Shown here piece by piece: positions 23,706-33,996 of a stretch of DNA of 64,000 bases (position 1 is the first letter of the stretch; the number at the start of each line of letters is the position of its first letter). The translations under genes and the position numbers were made by a program. Below the pieces are notes generated by a model. The model saw only the letters and a list, made by a program, of their open reading frames with translations. It was not told the origin of the DNA and ran no database searches. The stretch comes from Rhipidocladum racemiflorum (Eukaryota; Streptophyta; Magnoliopsida; Poales; Poaceae). The stretch covers positions 28,180,039 to 28,244,038 of the forward strand of contig CM070584.1 in NCBI GenBank assembly GCA_036346355.1, read 5' to 3'.

Positions 23706-24618
23706 CTAAAGCAGAATGAGCATGAGTGTCGAATGAATAAACCTGGATCGGAAAGTGACTCTCTCATTTAGGTCTCCAATCATTTGTTCAGATGGATGCA
23801 TTTTCTGAATGTGCAAGGGAGCATTTGCTTTTGAGACTTCTCCTTCTTCATTTTCAGCATGTACAGATGATGTTGTAGCTTGAGGATGGTTAGCTGTAGG
23901 TGATGTAGTAGTAGGTGCCAAAGGTGCTACAGCTTGTTGTGCATTAGGAAGAGTCAAGACCTCATCTTCAACATCATCATTATCTTCAAAGATTTTCTCC
24001 CCGAACATATGCTTTGCACTGCATCACTTAGACTAGTGCCTGGACTAGACTCATCAAAAGTAACTTCACAAGTTTCCACAATTTTGTTAGTCTCTGAAAC
24101 AAGCACACGATAGCCTCGAGTATGAGCAGGATATCTAAGAAAAATGCCATCAGTTGATCTAGCTTCAAATTTATCAAGATTTCCAGATTTCAAGATAAAA
24201 CATTTGCATCCAAAAACTCGAAAGTGAGAAACAGAAGGTCTATGTCCAAACCGAAGCTCATATGGAGTCTTACCCAATTTTGATCTCAAAAACACACGGT
24301 TTGAAACATAACAAGCAGTTGAAATCGCTTCAGCCCAAAAATTTCTAGGAGTGTGATGCTCATCTAGCATAGTTCTAGCCATTTCAACTAACGTTCTATT
24401 TTTCCTTTCAACTACACCATTTTGTTGAGGCACTCTAGGAGATGAAAATTGATGATCAATTCCTTTTTCAGCACAAAAGAGATCAAAGAAAGTATTTTTG
24501 AATTCAGTTCCACTATCACTTCTAATAGCTTTGAGAGCTCCTGGATGGTCAACAGAAAGCCTAAGAATAAGACTTCTAAAATGACTAAAAGCCTCATCCT
24601 TAGATGCCATAAAATACA
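23706..24618 (-). pseudogene. Copia 2 integrase core (N-terminally truncated)
   Basis: The catalytic core is read on the minus strand from the fusion at about 24618: VYFMASKDEAFSHF, then IRSDSGTEFKN with a catalytic aspartate, and VPQQNGVVERKNRTL with the catalytic glutamate. GKTPYELRFGHRPSVSHF and the C-terminal region follow, and a frame break comes near 24008. The first catalytic aspartate and the HHCC zinc finger are lost in the deletion that joins integrase to the LTR. The downstream linker (24008-23706) is Thr and Ala rich. Confidence 0.85.
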
Positions 24619-24621
24619 CCC

Positions 24622-26612
24622 CAGAGGGGGGGTGAATGATTGTGCGGAAGCTAAAACCAAATTCTTGATCTACTAAAAGTTCACCCCAGAACAGAACCAA
24701 ACAATTGCCTCGTATTCGACAAAACATAATTACGGAGGTTCGGTAAAACATGAATTCCCGGAGATCCAACCGTCGGAACGATCTGAAATTTGGACACAAG
24801 AAACTATATTCCAATACGAGTCGAACCCAAAAAGAATCAGCTCGATCAGACTTACAGATCAAAAGTTATGAGCTTCGCAAGCTTGCTGTTCCAAAACTTG
24901 ACGAAAATAAATCCAGTCAAAACTTGTAGATTAATCAAGAACAACAAAAGATTAATCAACAACACTTTGAGGAACAATAGATCAATACCCTAGAGAGGTT
25001 TTTGATGGATCAAATCAAGATGAATCTCAAATAACAAAAACCAATCTAGAATTAGAACAAGCATGCAAACAAGAACCAAAACAGAAAATATCAGAGTAAC
25101 GTGGTTATCAGAGCACTAAGGGCATGAAGAATTGATCTTTATTTCTTTTGTCTAAAGTACTCCCATCAAAAGAGTACAAACCCTAAAAACAAAGCTCTAA
25201 GCTTTCAATGCGCTCAGCTCTGTTTGATACCCTTCAACAGGAGACAACCCCTCCCATTTAAAGGAGCAAACCACAAAGAGTCCTGGATACAATTCCTACT
25301 CCTAAAAAGATTACCACTCCTAATCCTAGAAGGAGTATGTATCCAACATAACTCAACTTGGCCCAACCTGGCCAAGTACAACTCTTGCACGCGTATGGCA
25401 ACCCTACCATACTCACGTGACTAACACTTTGCACGCACATGGCCACCTGCCATACTCACGTGACTAACCATTCTTCATGTGCACCATTCTCTTAGCCCGA
25501 ACGTCCCGCATGACATCCTTGACCACCAAGACCTCAATTCCTCCATGAACCTAGTCCCGAACCTCAGCTCCTCCATGAACCTAGTTCCGGTCCCGTCGTC
25601 GACCACGTTCGTCTTCGAGCAATACCTGCACATGAACAAACCACAGAACAATTCCGAGCACAAGTCCACGACTTGACTCAAAGTCAATCCATGCAACTAC
25701 TCACACAAGCATTGCATAACGTCCACTTCAAAACAAGCATCATGAAATTCACACTAATTTCATAATCTCAAATTCAAACCAAGATTCAATTTCAAATTTG
25801 CTCAAAACCCTAACTGAGCAAAAAGACATTCATCACGGACCAAAATCTAGTCCAGCGCACACATGTCTCAAAACCCTAGAAAAATCAGTTCATGGCGGAC
25901 CAAAAAATTTGGTCCGGCATACATGGCGAAAACACGCATCAAAAATCCCGTTTGTGACGGACCAAAAAATTTGGTCTGTCGTACATGGAAAAAGCGAGGT
26001 TGCCAAAAACACGTTTATGACAGACCAAAGAATTTGGTTTGTCATACACATGAAAAACAAGGTCACCACAAACACGTTTATGACAGACCAAAAAATTTGG
26101 TTTGTCATACATGGAAAAAGCGAGGTTGCCAAAACACGTTTATGACAGACCAAAGAATTTGGTTTGTCATACACATGAAAAACAAGGTCGCCACAAACAC
26201 GTTTATGACAGACCAAAAAATTTGGTTTGTCATACATGGAAAAAGCGAGGTTGCCAAAACACGTTTATGACAGACCAAAGAATTTGGTTTGTCATACATG
26301 GGAAAAACAAGGTCGCCACAAACACGTTTATGATAGACCAAAAAATTTGGTTTGTCATACATGGGAAAAACAAGGTCGCCAACAACACGTTTATGACAGA
26401 CCAAAAAATTTGGTTTGTCATACATGGGAAAAACAAGGTCGCCAACAACACGTTTATGACAGACCAAAAAATTTGGTTTGTCATACACATGAATTTTACT
26501 GTTTCTTGGAAATTTGGCCCGGCGCAAAAGATAAACACATGAGCATGCACAAAACACATTTATACAAGTTTAAAATCATCATCAAGCCAATTTTTCATCA
26601 CATGATTTCACA
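24622..26612 (-). repeat. 5' LTR of copia 2 (first bases deleted)
   Basis: Matches 19085-21044 from the word CAGAGGGGGGGTGAATG on. The outer bases TGTAAGATCG are missing, replaced by integrase sequence. It contains one more palindromic unit than the other LTR. Confidence 0.87.
25945..26492. repeat. Array of hairpin-forming repeats in the copia 2 5' LTR
   Basis: About nine units like those at 20440-20930, with an extra copy of the GGAAAAACAAGGTCGCCAAC unit near 26365-26450. The difference in copy number between the two LTRs shows unequal gain or loss after insertion. Confidence 0.85.
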
Positions 26613-27769
26613 CGTACCCACCAAGATGTCGGACGACGGTCGCCTAGCACAAACAAAGGGGTCAGAATCGCTCTCCTCGCTCACCTCACTGTCCGAATCG
26701 TCATCGCCGCCGTCTTCGCCCAGGTCGTTATTCCCATCAAGAGGGATAGCCGCCCGGAGGGGGGCCACGCGAGTTACCTTGGCACGCTTTGAAGGAGGAG
26801 GAGAGCCTCTCGCGGCCCTAGGCTTGGGGGCTGCACGGCGCCCCCAAGCGGCGAATCGGGCGTTCCTATTGGCCCCGATCATCTCCATCGCGGCCTCATA
26901 CTCCGCGAGCTTACAAGGCCTGAGAAGTCCACGTGCCAGCCTTTCGGCCGCTCCGCGCCAGAGGTCCCCAGTTCCCGTCGGCCAGACCACAAAAATTGTG
27001 CCTCCAGACGACCACATCACGGTTACCACAGGGTCCCTCGCTAGGGGCTTGACCTGACAAAGATAGAACTCTTCGACCAGATCGCGCATTGAGCTTTGAT
27101 GATGGAGGGCCTTGAGATACTACAGACGCCTTGCCTCCTCGGCAGTTGCGGTCAGGTTCAGATGGCCTGCACAGGGCCCATGGAGGTGCGAACGGCCGAA
27201 TCCACACCGTCGAGCGCCTAGTAATACCATCGCTGCATCCATCCGGACTCCCAGTTCCCTTTAGCAGCAGCCACCGGAATTTCTTTCACCAGTGACCTTT
27301 TCGTTTGGAAGTTTAAAGAGCCGAAGCAGGACCACTGAACCCCATCGCCAGCCCTCTGCTGCTTCGGTTGCCAGAAAGCGTCCTCGATGAGAGAAAACAA
27401 CCGCCCAGTTAACTTATACCCGGTGGGGTGGAAGGCCCACTCCAGCACTGCCAGTCGAACAATGGCGTTGGATGTAAGCTGCGAAAGCTCCTCCTGGAAG
27501 ACCCGCATCACAGCCCCCACCAATGGGGCAGTGAGGAACCGAAGCCCTGCCTCCAGGAAAGCGGCAAACACCACCACCTCATCTGGCCGTGGCTGAGGGG
27601 TCTCCTCCTCACCGGGGGAGCGCATAGTAGGACGCGCCACGCCGAACTCCCTCGCCAAAATGTCGAGATCGTCAGGGCCCAGGGAAGAGTGCCCCAAAAC
27701 GGAGGACAACGCGGTGGCGTCTTCCTCGCTCAGGACCGGCTTCACTTGAGGAGGGCGTCGAGGAACCAT
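26613..27769 (-). pseudogene. Antisense extra gene of gypsy C (truncated by copia 2)
   Basis: The ATG at 27769 on the minus strand opens MVPRRPPQVKPVLSEEDATA. The block FLEAGLRFLTAPLVGAVMRV, then LTSNAIVRLAVLEWAF, resembles the gypsy extra-gene (PF04195-like) family. The frame stops after WMQRWYY near 27218 and similar sequence resumes in another frame (27089-26613: LVEEFYLCQVKPLARDPVV, then a Lys-rich and acidic tail). It is cut at 26612 by the copia 2 LTR. An intron near 27100-27218 is possible. It lies antisense to the gypsy C LTR at 28258, mirroring unit B. Confidence 0.6.
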
Positions 27770-28257
27770 GAGCAAGAAAATCGGAAGCAACGAAAAACAA
27801 ACGGGATGAGCGGGAAAAGAAGACTAAAGGGCGCGATGAGGAACGAGCATCAGAAAATACCACGACCATGTCATACACCGCGCTTAAAAGAGAAAACTCC
27901 GTCTCCCCCCCAGCCGTGGATCCGTCCACGTGGTGTCCATCACGCAAAAGGCGGAGACGTGCGGATGTGAGCGAGTGGGCTGACAGTTTCGACGCCAAGC
28001 CCAAGGCATCATAAAGAGCCATGGCGCCCAATCTAAGAGGACAAGACCACTCACACAGGGGGCCAGCAAATCCGTACCTGACATGGCAGAGCACATGATC
28101 AGGGGCATGGGGAAGAATCGAAGACCAATTGCCCGAAGCGAAGAGAGACGCTGAATGGACCTCGCCTTGCGCGCCCAAAGGGATAAGAGAGAACTTAGGC
28201 CTCCTTGTGGCATGGCCGAGGACTGTGCGAAGCCGGCTCGCAGCCATGAGGGGCTCC
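27770..28257 (-). other. Leader between gypsy C extra gene and LTR
   Basis: No convincing gene. By analogy with unit B this should be the promoter and leader of the antisense gene. The end next to the LTR reads GAGGGGCTCC, a candidate polypurine tract for gypsy C in plus orientation. Confidence 0.35.
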
Positions 28258-29011
28258 TGTCGTAGGCCTGAAGCCCCCATCCCCTTCGGCGAACGAAGCG
28301 AATGAGAAGGCTGCAGGGCCGGACTGAAGGAACAAGGGAAAATCACGAGGAGAGTCTCCCCCGATGCTCCGTTGGACCTAGCCGATAAGGAGGTCGGCCG
28401 AACCTGCCACCCTGTCGCTACCTACAGAGTAATGCCAGGCATTGCCGGGCTGATCTGGAGTCGGTTTACACGTGTAATTCTTTTAGAACCCTCGAAAAGG
28501 AAACAGGACAAAAGGACAAAAAGTGTAAAGGATGTAAGAAAAACATCAAGCAAAGACCGTTTCGCCCCCTGTCAGAAGACAGGTGGAGGCTGGAGCTTGA
28601 AAGGCCACTGAGAAAGGACCTGTAATCTTTTGTCAGGGCCGGTCGGAAAAGGAACCTGACTTGATGTACGATTGTAGCTATCCTCCTTTCGCTTCCCTAT
28701 AAAAAGAGAACAAGGGGTCTGGATCGGGGGCTGTCGGAAGGTTTTCTACGGCATATCTTTGTTGAGTCCTAGAGCCTAAGAGCAAAAGGAATTGAACAGA
28801 ACACACGAGGTTGAAGAAAGAGGTTGCAGGGTACGATTGTAGCTATCCTTCTTTCGCTTCCCTATAAAAAGAGAACAAGGGGTTTGGATCGGGGGCTCTC
28901 GGAGGGTTTTCTACAGCATATTTTTGTTGAGTCCTAGAGCCTAAGAGCAAAAGGAATTGAACAGAACACACGAGGTTGAAGAAAGAGGTTGCAGGATCGA
29001 CCCCTGCGACA
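28258..29011 (+). repeat. 3' or solo LTR of gypsy C, with duplicated promoter block
   Basis: The ends are symmetrical (TGTCGTAGG at 28258 and CTGCGACA at 29011), preceded by a purine tract. Two TATA boxes (CTATAAAAAG near 28698 and 28863) lie in two tandem copies of a 165-bp block. The boundaries are inferred from TG and CA ends; no second LTR is in the window. Confidence 0.6.
28666..28995 (+). repeat. Tandem duplication of 165 bp spanning the LTR TATA box
   Basis: 28666-28830 and 28831-28995 start GTACGATTGTAGCTATCC and end GAGGTTGCAGG. They differ at only a few bases. Each copy contains CCCTATAAAAAGAGAAC, so the LTR has two core promoters. Confidence 0.92.
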
Positions 29012-29248
29012 ATAGGATAAGGTAAAACCCAACCGAAACCTCCAGAACATACCCAGCCAGCCGTTCACTTAAGCCACCAAACCAAAACCAATGCACTGAC
29101 AAGGGCTAATAAAGGAGCAACCAAGTTAGCCGCAAGAGACCAAGCCACATAAGCGAAATCACAGACCAAAAGCAATGCATTGACTAGATAATTAATATGT
29201 GCATTCATTTCCGCAACTAAATTGTGGTGTGACACAATAGAGTATAAG
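29012..29248. other. Unassigned sequence
   Basis: Short A/C-rich stretch between the gypsy C LTR and a MITE. Nothing recognised. Confidence 0.3.
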
Positions 29249-29517
29249 AGCAAGTAAAATAGTAAAGCCCACTGCAGGCTAATAGTAAGCTAAAAGCCAG
29301 CTTATACAATAACTATCTCTAAAAATTGTCTCTAAATATTGTGCAATAACTATCTTTTCTCTCTTGTACATAAATGATTTACCTATGCATTTGTGCAAAG
29401 CTGGCTACTAAATAAGAGCCAACTATCTTCTCTCTCATCGTTTCTCACTCTTCCGCATAGACAAATGCTGACATGTACAAGCTAAGAGCCAGCTGACGTG
29501 GCCTTATTGTACTTGCT
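29249..29517. mobile_element. MITE, about 270 bp
   Basis: Inverted ends: left AGCAAGTAAAATAGTAAAGCC, right complement AGCAAGTACAATAAGGCC. The interior also has inverted words (AAAAGCCAGCTTA and TAAGAGCCAGCTG). There is no coding capacity. The superfamily cannot be fixed because the target duplication is unclear. Confidence 0.6.
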
Positions 29518-30057
29518 TTAGAGCTACCGTTCCCAAAAAAAAAGAGAGAGAGAGAGTATAAAGCTTATATAAGACAGGTAAGACGACTTCTTGAGTCGTG
29601 CAGAAAAAGACACTTGTCGACACACTCTGCCAAGACCTTCTGCCGGGGTAATCGCAGTCCGAAAACCCATAGATGTCTCATTTCCTGGCAGACAGTTTGT
29701 TCTTGTTGACCGCCATTTCCCGGCATACATCTTTTTACCAACAGACAATCGTTACCGGCCGACAGTTGCCGGCAGACAAAAGTATTTCCGACGGACAGCT
29801 TGCCCTTGGATTTGGATTTTGCGACAAATAAATGCATTTCACTACTAAAACAATTCTTTGTTGAAATTAAGATGCCACAAGTTTACTTGATTTACGATAG
29901 ACATCAATCACTGGTCTCAAAACACAACTCCTTTTTCTGAGGAGGCCCTTGAAAAATCCGAAATTCGCTTGGTGTGGCAACGACCTAGTAGCGGAGCAAC
30001 GCGCTTGGTATTTTTTGCGACCTTCTTTTTAAGATAAGCCTCTGTTATATACAGCTT
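29518..30057. other. Non-coding stretch with GA run and CGGCAGACA-type words
   Basis: Includes a GA microsatellite (29546-29558) and repeated words such as CCGGCAGACA, CTGGCAGACA and CCGGCCGACA (29685-29805), similar in style to transposon subterminal repeats. Near 29925-29965 a fragment matches the repeat unit of 31870-32460. No gene. Confidence 0.4.
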
Positions 30058-30290
30058 GCATCTTTTTCTCCCTCTTCATTTCAGAATGAGACAGATATGT
30101 CCGAACTATTTTTTTTTTAAGAAAAAAAAAAGTAGTTTGGATTGAAGTTTCTAATGTATACAGTTTCCTTGAAAAGCGCCATCTATAAAAAAGTTCGGAT
30201 TGAAGTTTCGATGGAAAGCGCTATTTGAAAAAAAAAATAGTTCGAATGTATATGTCTCAACCTGAAATAAAGAGGAGAAAAAGATGATGC
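30058..30290. mobile_element. Foldback MITE, 233 bp
   Basis: The two ends form a long imperfect inverted repeat of about 60 bp: left GCATCTTTTTCTCCCTC, right complement GCATCATCTTTTTCTCCTC. Both run into poly-T or poly-A next to GTCCGAACTATTTT. It would fold into one long hairpin. Superfamily unassigned. Confidence 0.65.
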
Positions 30291-31009
30291 CAGTAGCCTA
30301 TGCCAGAGCAGCTAGCTGTTGCAGTATCGGAGGATTATCTATCCAGACAATAAAACCTGCCTAAAAAAATATCTCGTTAATTTCCCCTTGAGAAAAGAAA
30401 AATTAATCTCAGTCAGTTTATTAATTCATGGACCTAGATCTCCCACCGCGGAAGGCGCGGCATGCGATTCATGTCCTTTACCGCACTCGAGGAGCACGAA
30501 AGCCGGCCAAAGCCACAACAGGGTGGTCGATCACGACAGCGTGCTGTAGCAGGCAAGGTGGGCAGGCAGTCGGGTAGGTGAAGCGGGCAGGCTCGAGCTA
30601 TGGGGGCAGGCATGGGTGGCACGTGCAACGGGCAATGGGGGTCACATGCGTGCGTGAGGCGCATGCGTGCGAAGGCCTCCTTCTCCATCCGGGTAGCACG
30701 GAGGGAGCCCTGCCGCACCTGGGTAGCACAGAGGGAGCCCAACTATGGTAGGCCATGCCCTGCACCCCGCTCTCACCCACGTTACCGTGGCCCAAGCACC
30801 TCTCGTGCTACCTAGGCGCGGCAAAGGGACAGGTGTCGCCTTTCACGACTTACACAGTGGAGGCAAAGGTCATTTTTGCCAAAGCATTCGTGAAGACTAA
30901 ATTTGTAAAACAATCGACTATTCAACCGATCTGATGTTTGATTAAAACCGAGTCTAATCGGCTTGTCTAGCTGATTGTTTTACATACTATTTTCTTACCG
31001 ATTGTAGGA
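30291..31009. other. Unassigned sequence, GC-rich centre
   Basis: I see no gene. Open frames in 30430-30830 lack any recognisable domain and overlap each other on both strands. Confidence 0.3.
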
Positions 31010-31660
31010 TCAGATCAGTTGGCATGCCTGCACTCCAAACTTAAACCCGGTGTTTGCGTGTATTGATTGCGATTAACCCTACATCAAGTTTTTGACGTAA
31101 ACACACTTTTGGTACGCCCGGTGGGACCGACTGGACAACAATGTCTTCGGCTGAGAAATCAACTGCCCCGTCCAACATAGGCACCGAAGCAAATCGTCCC
31201 TACGACAGATGATTTGACGCCGAAGCAACGTAAGGAGATTGAGGATCAAAAAGCTACATTTGAGTGGGTGACGCTTAACTGCTACCAGAAGACTCGGTGA
31301 GGCATCACACAAAAAACTGCATTGCCGATGAAGGTCGATTTCGGCAAGAAAGAAGCTTCAAATATCACTGACAAAACACAAGCCGATGCATACCCGCTCA
31401 GGCGAAATTATCAAACATGATAATCAATCTATCCATTGTGCTCTCGTCAATCAGTCGTCGTCTTTGGTGACAACACTTAGGCCGATGATAGCTAATAGCG
31501 TCAAGGGGTGGCATAAGAACTTGTGTCAGCTAGTACTTTGCTTGACCCATTGCAAACTTTGCCGACATATCTAGTATACTCTGTGGGCCAGAATACTCAA
31601 AACGTTAAGCCAGCGGTTGATCCGAAGCCGTCGGCTAATATCCCCACTATGCGCCATGTT
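31010..31660 (+). mobile_element. Gypsy-type leader and gag-start remnant
   Basis: The word TTTTGGTACGCCCGGTGGGA at about 31108, followed by ATG at 31141, resembles the junction between the 5' LTR and gag of plant Ty3/gypsy elements. The upstream 30900-31100 would be LTR tail. The frame after the ATG breaks at once, and no protein domain is recognisable. Weak call. Confidence 0.35.
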
Positions 31661-31859
31661 GCCCGTTTGCGCACATGTTAGTGTGGCTTAGTATTTTATT
31701 ACTGTCCCTATGCGGCAAAGGCCACACGGCGCATCGATAAAGCACTTGCCTATTGAGCTGAGGTCGCGGCTTTGACCCCAGGTCGCGCGTGCGGGCGTCG
31801 CTCATGCGATTTTTGCCAGGCTAGCGCGTGCAAGTGCCACCCTGGTACTGTTTTTTTTT

Positions 31860-32480
31860 GGCAAAAGCCCCCTAGGATTTCTCAAAATTACGTACAAATC
31901 CTATTTCCCCCAAAAGACCACACAAAAACCGAAATTCACTTTTTCTGAGGAGGCCTCCGAAAAATCCAAAAATTACATCCAAAATTACAAAAGGCTCTCG
32001 GGATTTGTCAAAATTACATACAAATCCTTTTCCCTCAAAAGACCCCAGAAAATCCAAAATTCGCTTGTTTTGTGAGGAGGCCCCCAAAAAATAAAAAAAT
32101 TACATCCGTGTCCCTTTTTACGGAGAAAAACAAAAACATTCCGCGAAAAAATGCCCTGGGATTTCCTAAATTTACATACAAGTACTTTTCCCCCAAAAGA
32201 CACCAGAAAAATTCAAAATTCGCTTTTTTGGTGAGGAAACCCCCGAAAATTACATCCAAATCCCTTTTTGCCGAGAAAAAACTAAAACATCCTCAAGAAA
32301 AAAACAAAAAGGCCCTCAAAATTTCTCAAATTTACATACAAGTCCTTTCCACAAAAGACCCCAGAAAATCTGAAATTCGCTTTTTTGTGAACAGGCCCCA
32401 GAAAAAATCCAAAAATTACATTTAAGTCCCCTTTTTTCAGAGAAAAAACTAAATCATCTACGGGGAAAAAAAACTACTCA
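31860..32480. repeat. Degenerate tandem repeat, about four units of 125-160 bp
   Basis: Units begin near 31873, 31999, 32157 and 32318 with GGATTTCTCAAATTTACATACAAGTCC-like sequence. They also share CAAAAGACCCCAGAAAAT and AAATTCGCTTTTTTGTGAGG. A further fragment of the unit lies at 29925-29965. No coding potential. Confidence 0.75.
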
Positions 32481-32872
32481 TCCGGATTTCACCTTTTTTA
32501 ATGAAAGAGCACTCGGAAATTTTCGGAAACACAACTAGGCCCCAGTTTTTCCCAAAAAGGGCCCCGGAATTGGGTTTTCTACTTTTTTTTCGAACCTACG
32601 TTCGGTTTTCCTTTGCGCGGCGTTACACCGCGCATCCGCACCTAGCATATCCTACAAAAGGAAACAAAAAATTAGTCCCATGCACAGCTATAGTTAGCAC
32701 TTGAAGATTCCAACGCAAGCGGTGGTGAGCTGTAAAAATGATATGCTTACTCTGGTAGGCTAGAAATTTCGTTGGTCAATAGCGGTAACAGAAAACGTGT
32801 ACAAGCTTTACAAGGCAAAGCTTGGACATCTCAGTGCTTGTACACTCTACATGGCTGGACTTTGGATAGTTA
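32481..32872. other. Unassigned sequence
   Basis: Nothing recognised between the tandem repeat and the TIR-flanked unit. Confidence 0.3.
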
Positions 32873-32929
32873 TTAGAGCAACTCCAAAAGACCCCCTATC
32901 CTACTGTTGAGCTCTAAATCTTACCGAGC

Positions 32930-33440
32930 GGTGCCCAAAAAACGCCTCCAACAGCCTCCCTGCTCCGTTCTCCAAAACTTACGAGCGGAGAGAGAATCGC
33001 TAGATTTGGCGAGTCTCTCTCCGCTCGCTATCCGGCGAGGCCAACCGGTTCTTCCATTCGCGCGTCGTCACGGAGCGTCGCCCCTCCATTGCTCTCTCGT
33101 CCGCCGCCACCGTCTCAACCTCCACTCGCTCGCTCGGCCATCGGAACCGCGGGCCAGAGCTCCCCATTTCTCTCCCTCCCCGAGAAGTCGTCGGCAAATC
33201 GAAATCCCCGGCGGGCGCGGAGGCTACTGGCGGCGGCGTGGGGACGGCATCGCGACGAAGCAAGTGACGGGGATGGCTACGGCGGCGGCGTGGGACGGCC
33301 CGACGGCCGGCGGCGGAGTGAAGGCGGCGGCGCGAGGCGATTCCCGATGGCTTGCGGGTGAAGGGTTGGGTCATCCAGTCCATAAGGGGCCCATCCTCAA
33401 CTCCGTCTCTCTTCATCTGTACGAGCCACCCCAACTTAAA
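32930..33440 (+). other. GC-rich, leader-like sequence upstream of the TIP41-like exons
   Basis: GC-rich with CGG and GGC runs, similar to a grass 5' untranslated region or first exon. No domain was recognised in any frame. It may be the leader of the captured gene or come from a different source. Confidence 0.35.
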
Positions 33441-33996
33441 CCCTAATCCTTCTGTTCTCTTTTCATTTGATTCGCGTAATAGAGGTTTGGAAATTGAGAT
33501 TTCGGAGTTACTAGAGGTAGAGCATTACATTAGTATTAAATTACCTGGTATTTAATCAATTTGCCTCTAAATTTCCGATTATTTCTCCTTTTTTGTGTTT
33601 TGAAAAAACCCTTCATTCATGGAAGCCCTCTCTACTCCTGTTTGTTTCACTGGTGTTTATCCTGTCATTTAACTACCACACGGTGCAAATTGGAACATGA
33701 AATCTGAATTGTGGATCCTCCACGATCTCTTTAGCAATGATCGATAACCTTTTTTAGGGGAAGCAATATTCGATAGCTCATAAGTAATGCTAGCATACTA
33801 TTCATTCTATTGCTGCATTCGTTCACTTATTTTTACTTACTATATAAAAGAGGGCATTCTGCATGCTTAAATAATATTGGATCTGCCTTTGGTAGTAGAT
33901 ACTTGATCTTTCAAGAAGGAAGGATTGCGTATGAATTAATTGAAACTTATTGATAGAGAAAGATGATGTGTAATATCTACTTTTGTTCTTCTTCAG

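Larger units (their letters stand above)
19085..26612 (-). mobile_element. SIRE-like Ty1/copia retrotransposon 2, internally deleted, flanks do not match
   Basis: Related to copia 1 in pol (RNase H blocks nearly the same) and in LTR ends, but with longer LTRs. The left LTR (19085-21044) is complete. The right LTR lacks its first 30-odd bases and is fused at 24622 directly to integrase sequence, so gag, protease and the integrase zinc finger are gone. The five bases before 19085 (GAAGG) and after 26612 (CGTAC) do not match. The left flank is gypsy B integrase, while the right flank is the antisense gene of another gypsy (C). The element therefore looks like a product of recombination or deletion. 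Confidence 0.85.

Noticed and set aside
29838..29855. CACTACTAAAACAATTC as a CACTA transposon terminus
   Set aside because: The subterminal-like words lie on the wrong side, and no matching TAGTG end or transposase was found nearby.
32907..33446. Open frames in the GC-rich stretch as an independent gene
   Set aside because: Overlapping frames on both strands of low-complexity Arg, Gly and Ala composition, no domain. More likely a leader region of the TIP41-like copy.
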